Shown one piece after another: positions 63,396 to 64,000 of a stretch of 64,000 nucleotides of DNA. The stretch comes from Thiomicrospira sp. ALE5 (lineage in GTDB: Bacteria > Pseudomonadota > Gammaproteobacteria > Thiomicrospirales > Thiomicrospiraceae): the NCBI RefSeq assembly GCF_900112445.1, contig NZ_FOYY01000004.1, positions 248,001-312,000 on the forward strand, given 5' to 3'. The notes below the pieces were generated by a model. It saw nothing but the letters and a program-made list of their open reading frames with translations, did not search any database and had not been told where the DNA came from. Both the position numbers and the translations under genes were made by a program. Position 1 is the stretch's first letter; every line of letters begins with the position of its first letter.

Positions 63396-64000
63396 TTAGT
63401 TCTCCAAGGCTGCCACGCAGGCCGCAAAATGGCGCCCACGATGTTGATAATTGTCAAATTGATCAAGACTCGCGCAAGCAGGCGATAACAATACCCGATC
63501 ACCCGCTTGCGCCAACTTTGCTGCTAACTGTACAGCTTGCTCCAATGTTTCTACATGATGGCAAGGTAAGTGCGCTGACCAGGCCTGGTAAAGTTGCGCG
63601 GCATCTCGCCCAAAGACAATGGCCGTACGCGCAAATTCAGCTAATGGTTGAGCCAATGGCAGCATATCGGCTCCTTTTGCATCACCACCCGCTAACACAA
63701 CCAACTTACTGGGCTTAATACTTGCACCGATACTGTTTATGGCTGTCAAGGTTGCCCCCACATTGGTACCTTTAGAGTCATTAATCCATGTAACCTGATT
63801 ACGTTCTGCCACCCATTCGGTACGATGCGGCAAGCCGGTAAACTCTGCCAACACTTGACGAATCACTGGTAACGATACATCAAAAGATTGAATAAGTGCC
63901 AAGGACGCAAGTGCATTAAGAAGATTGTGGGGAGCGCGCAACGTTAAGTCTTGAACTGGCATAATCATTTGATTACCACGTGCCAACCAGTCTTGACCCT
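63396..64000 (-). CDS. murD: UDP-N-acetylmuramoyl-alanine--D-glutamate ligase, C-terminal part (5' end outside window)
   Basis: The visible 201 residues are the end of the ATP-binding domain and the C-terminal domain of MurD, which adds D-Glu to UDP-MurNAc-Ala. LRAPHNLLNALASLALIQ, HRTEWVAERNQVTWINDSKGTNVGATLTAI and LLSPACASLDQFDNYQHRGRHF are the MurD signatures. The frame stays open to the window edge, so the gene starts beyond base 64000. Its stop is three bases from the ftsW start, in line with a single dcw transcript. Confidence 0.95.
   Translation of the reverse strand, partial: GQDWLARGNQMIMPVQDLTLRAPHNLLNALASLALIQSFDVSLPVIRQVLAEFTGLPHRTEWVAERNQVTWINDSKGTNVGATLTAINSIGASIKPSKLVVLAGGDAKGADMLPLAQPLAEFARTAIVFGRDAAQLYQAWSAHLPCHHVETLEQAVQLAAKLAQAGDRVLLSPACASLDQFDNYQHRGRHFAACVAALEN

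Larger units (their letters stand above)
2625..63587. repeat. Dispersed palindromic word CAGGCCTG, about 36 copies
   Basis: By hand count the octamer CAGGCCTG occurs about 36 times. Examples are 2625, 4545, 9906, 11651, 13169, 20008, 20464, 20888, 22811, 23222, 24395, 24615, 24833, 26822, 27419, 29498, 31234, 32647, 32819, 35614, 54928, 61867 and 63580. Most copies are extended by C or G on both sides (32 of 36). All but one (35018) lie in coding sequence, on genes of either direction. Only one copy (44259) lies in the 19 kb from tpsB to the start of the response-regulator gene. Confidence 0.9.

Noticed and set aside
2625-63587. CAGGCCTG as intrinsic terminators or paired uptake signals
   Set aside because: Copies are single, lie within genes rather than at gene ends, and have no T-run.

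Overview
The window comes from a free-living Gram-negative gammaproteobacterium. It holds lipopolysaccharide core genes, beta-barrel secretion, the murein cluster murD-ftsW-murG, and a gammaproteobacterial-style dnaX-ybaB-recR block. An Acidithiobacillus-type glutamate-cysteine ligase, a sulfide-sensor-like ArsR regulator and a complete glycogen pathway fit an autotrophic sulfur oxidiser such as Thiomicrospira or a relative. That assignment is an inference, because no 16S or other taxonomic marker lies here. A palindromic word, CAGGCCTG, occurs about 36 times by hand count where about one is expected, and acts as a signature of this genome.

Layout. 1-1301: end of argD, then argF. 1314-4326: recR, ybaB, dnaX and the SRP RNA on the minus strand. 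4433-16109: seven-gene glycogen cluster, transcribed glk-glgC-GH57-malQ-glgB-glgA-glgP, directly downstream of hldE-gmhA (18121-16138). Divergent from hldE are a PagL-like lipid A deacylase, kdsD and waaA, so heptose, lipid A and Kdo functions meet here. 21417-23903: three overlapping prepilin-like genes sharing an unusual Cys-Pro motif. Then come lactate permease (lctP), purEK with a strong promoter, a thioredoxin-like protein, a large DUF389 membrane protein, metK with a structured leader, metF, rsmE and an AAA-ATPase/PD-(D/E)XK protein.

35095-53966 is the most distinctive region: a four-gene minus-strand operon of a 5301-residue two-partner-secretion exoprotein (TpsA), a SapC-family protein, the TpsB transporter and an IalB-family periplasmic protein. 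The exoprotein has three large beta-strand modules followed by about 20 tandem YDG units of about 91 residues. The region nearly lacks the CAGGCCTG signature. Its base composition is strongly mosaic: AT-rich sapC and tpsB beside a GC-rich tpsA core. This suggests horizontal acquisition. Between tpsA and a divergent two-component pair lies a decayed copy of the AAA-ATPase/PD-(D/E)XK gene found at 33362-34951.

57147-64000: gshA, a YihY-family membrane protein, ctpA, an ArsR regulator with a Cys pair spaced as in SqrR/BigR, tRNA-Arg(CCU), and the minus-strand cluster murD (partial)-ftsW-murG. No CRISPR array, insertion sequence, rRNA or prophage was seen.
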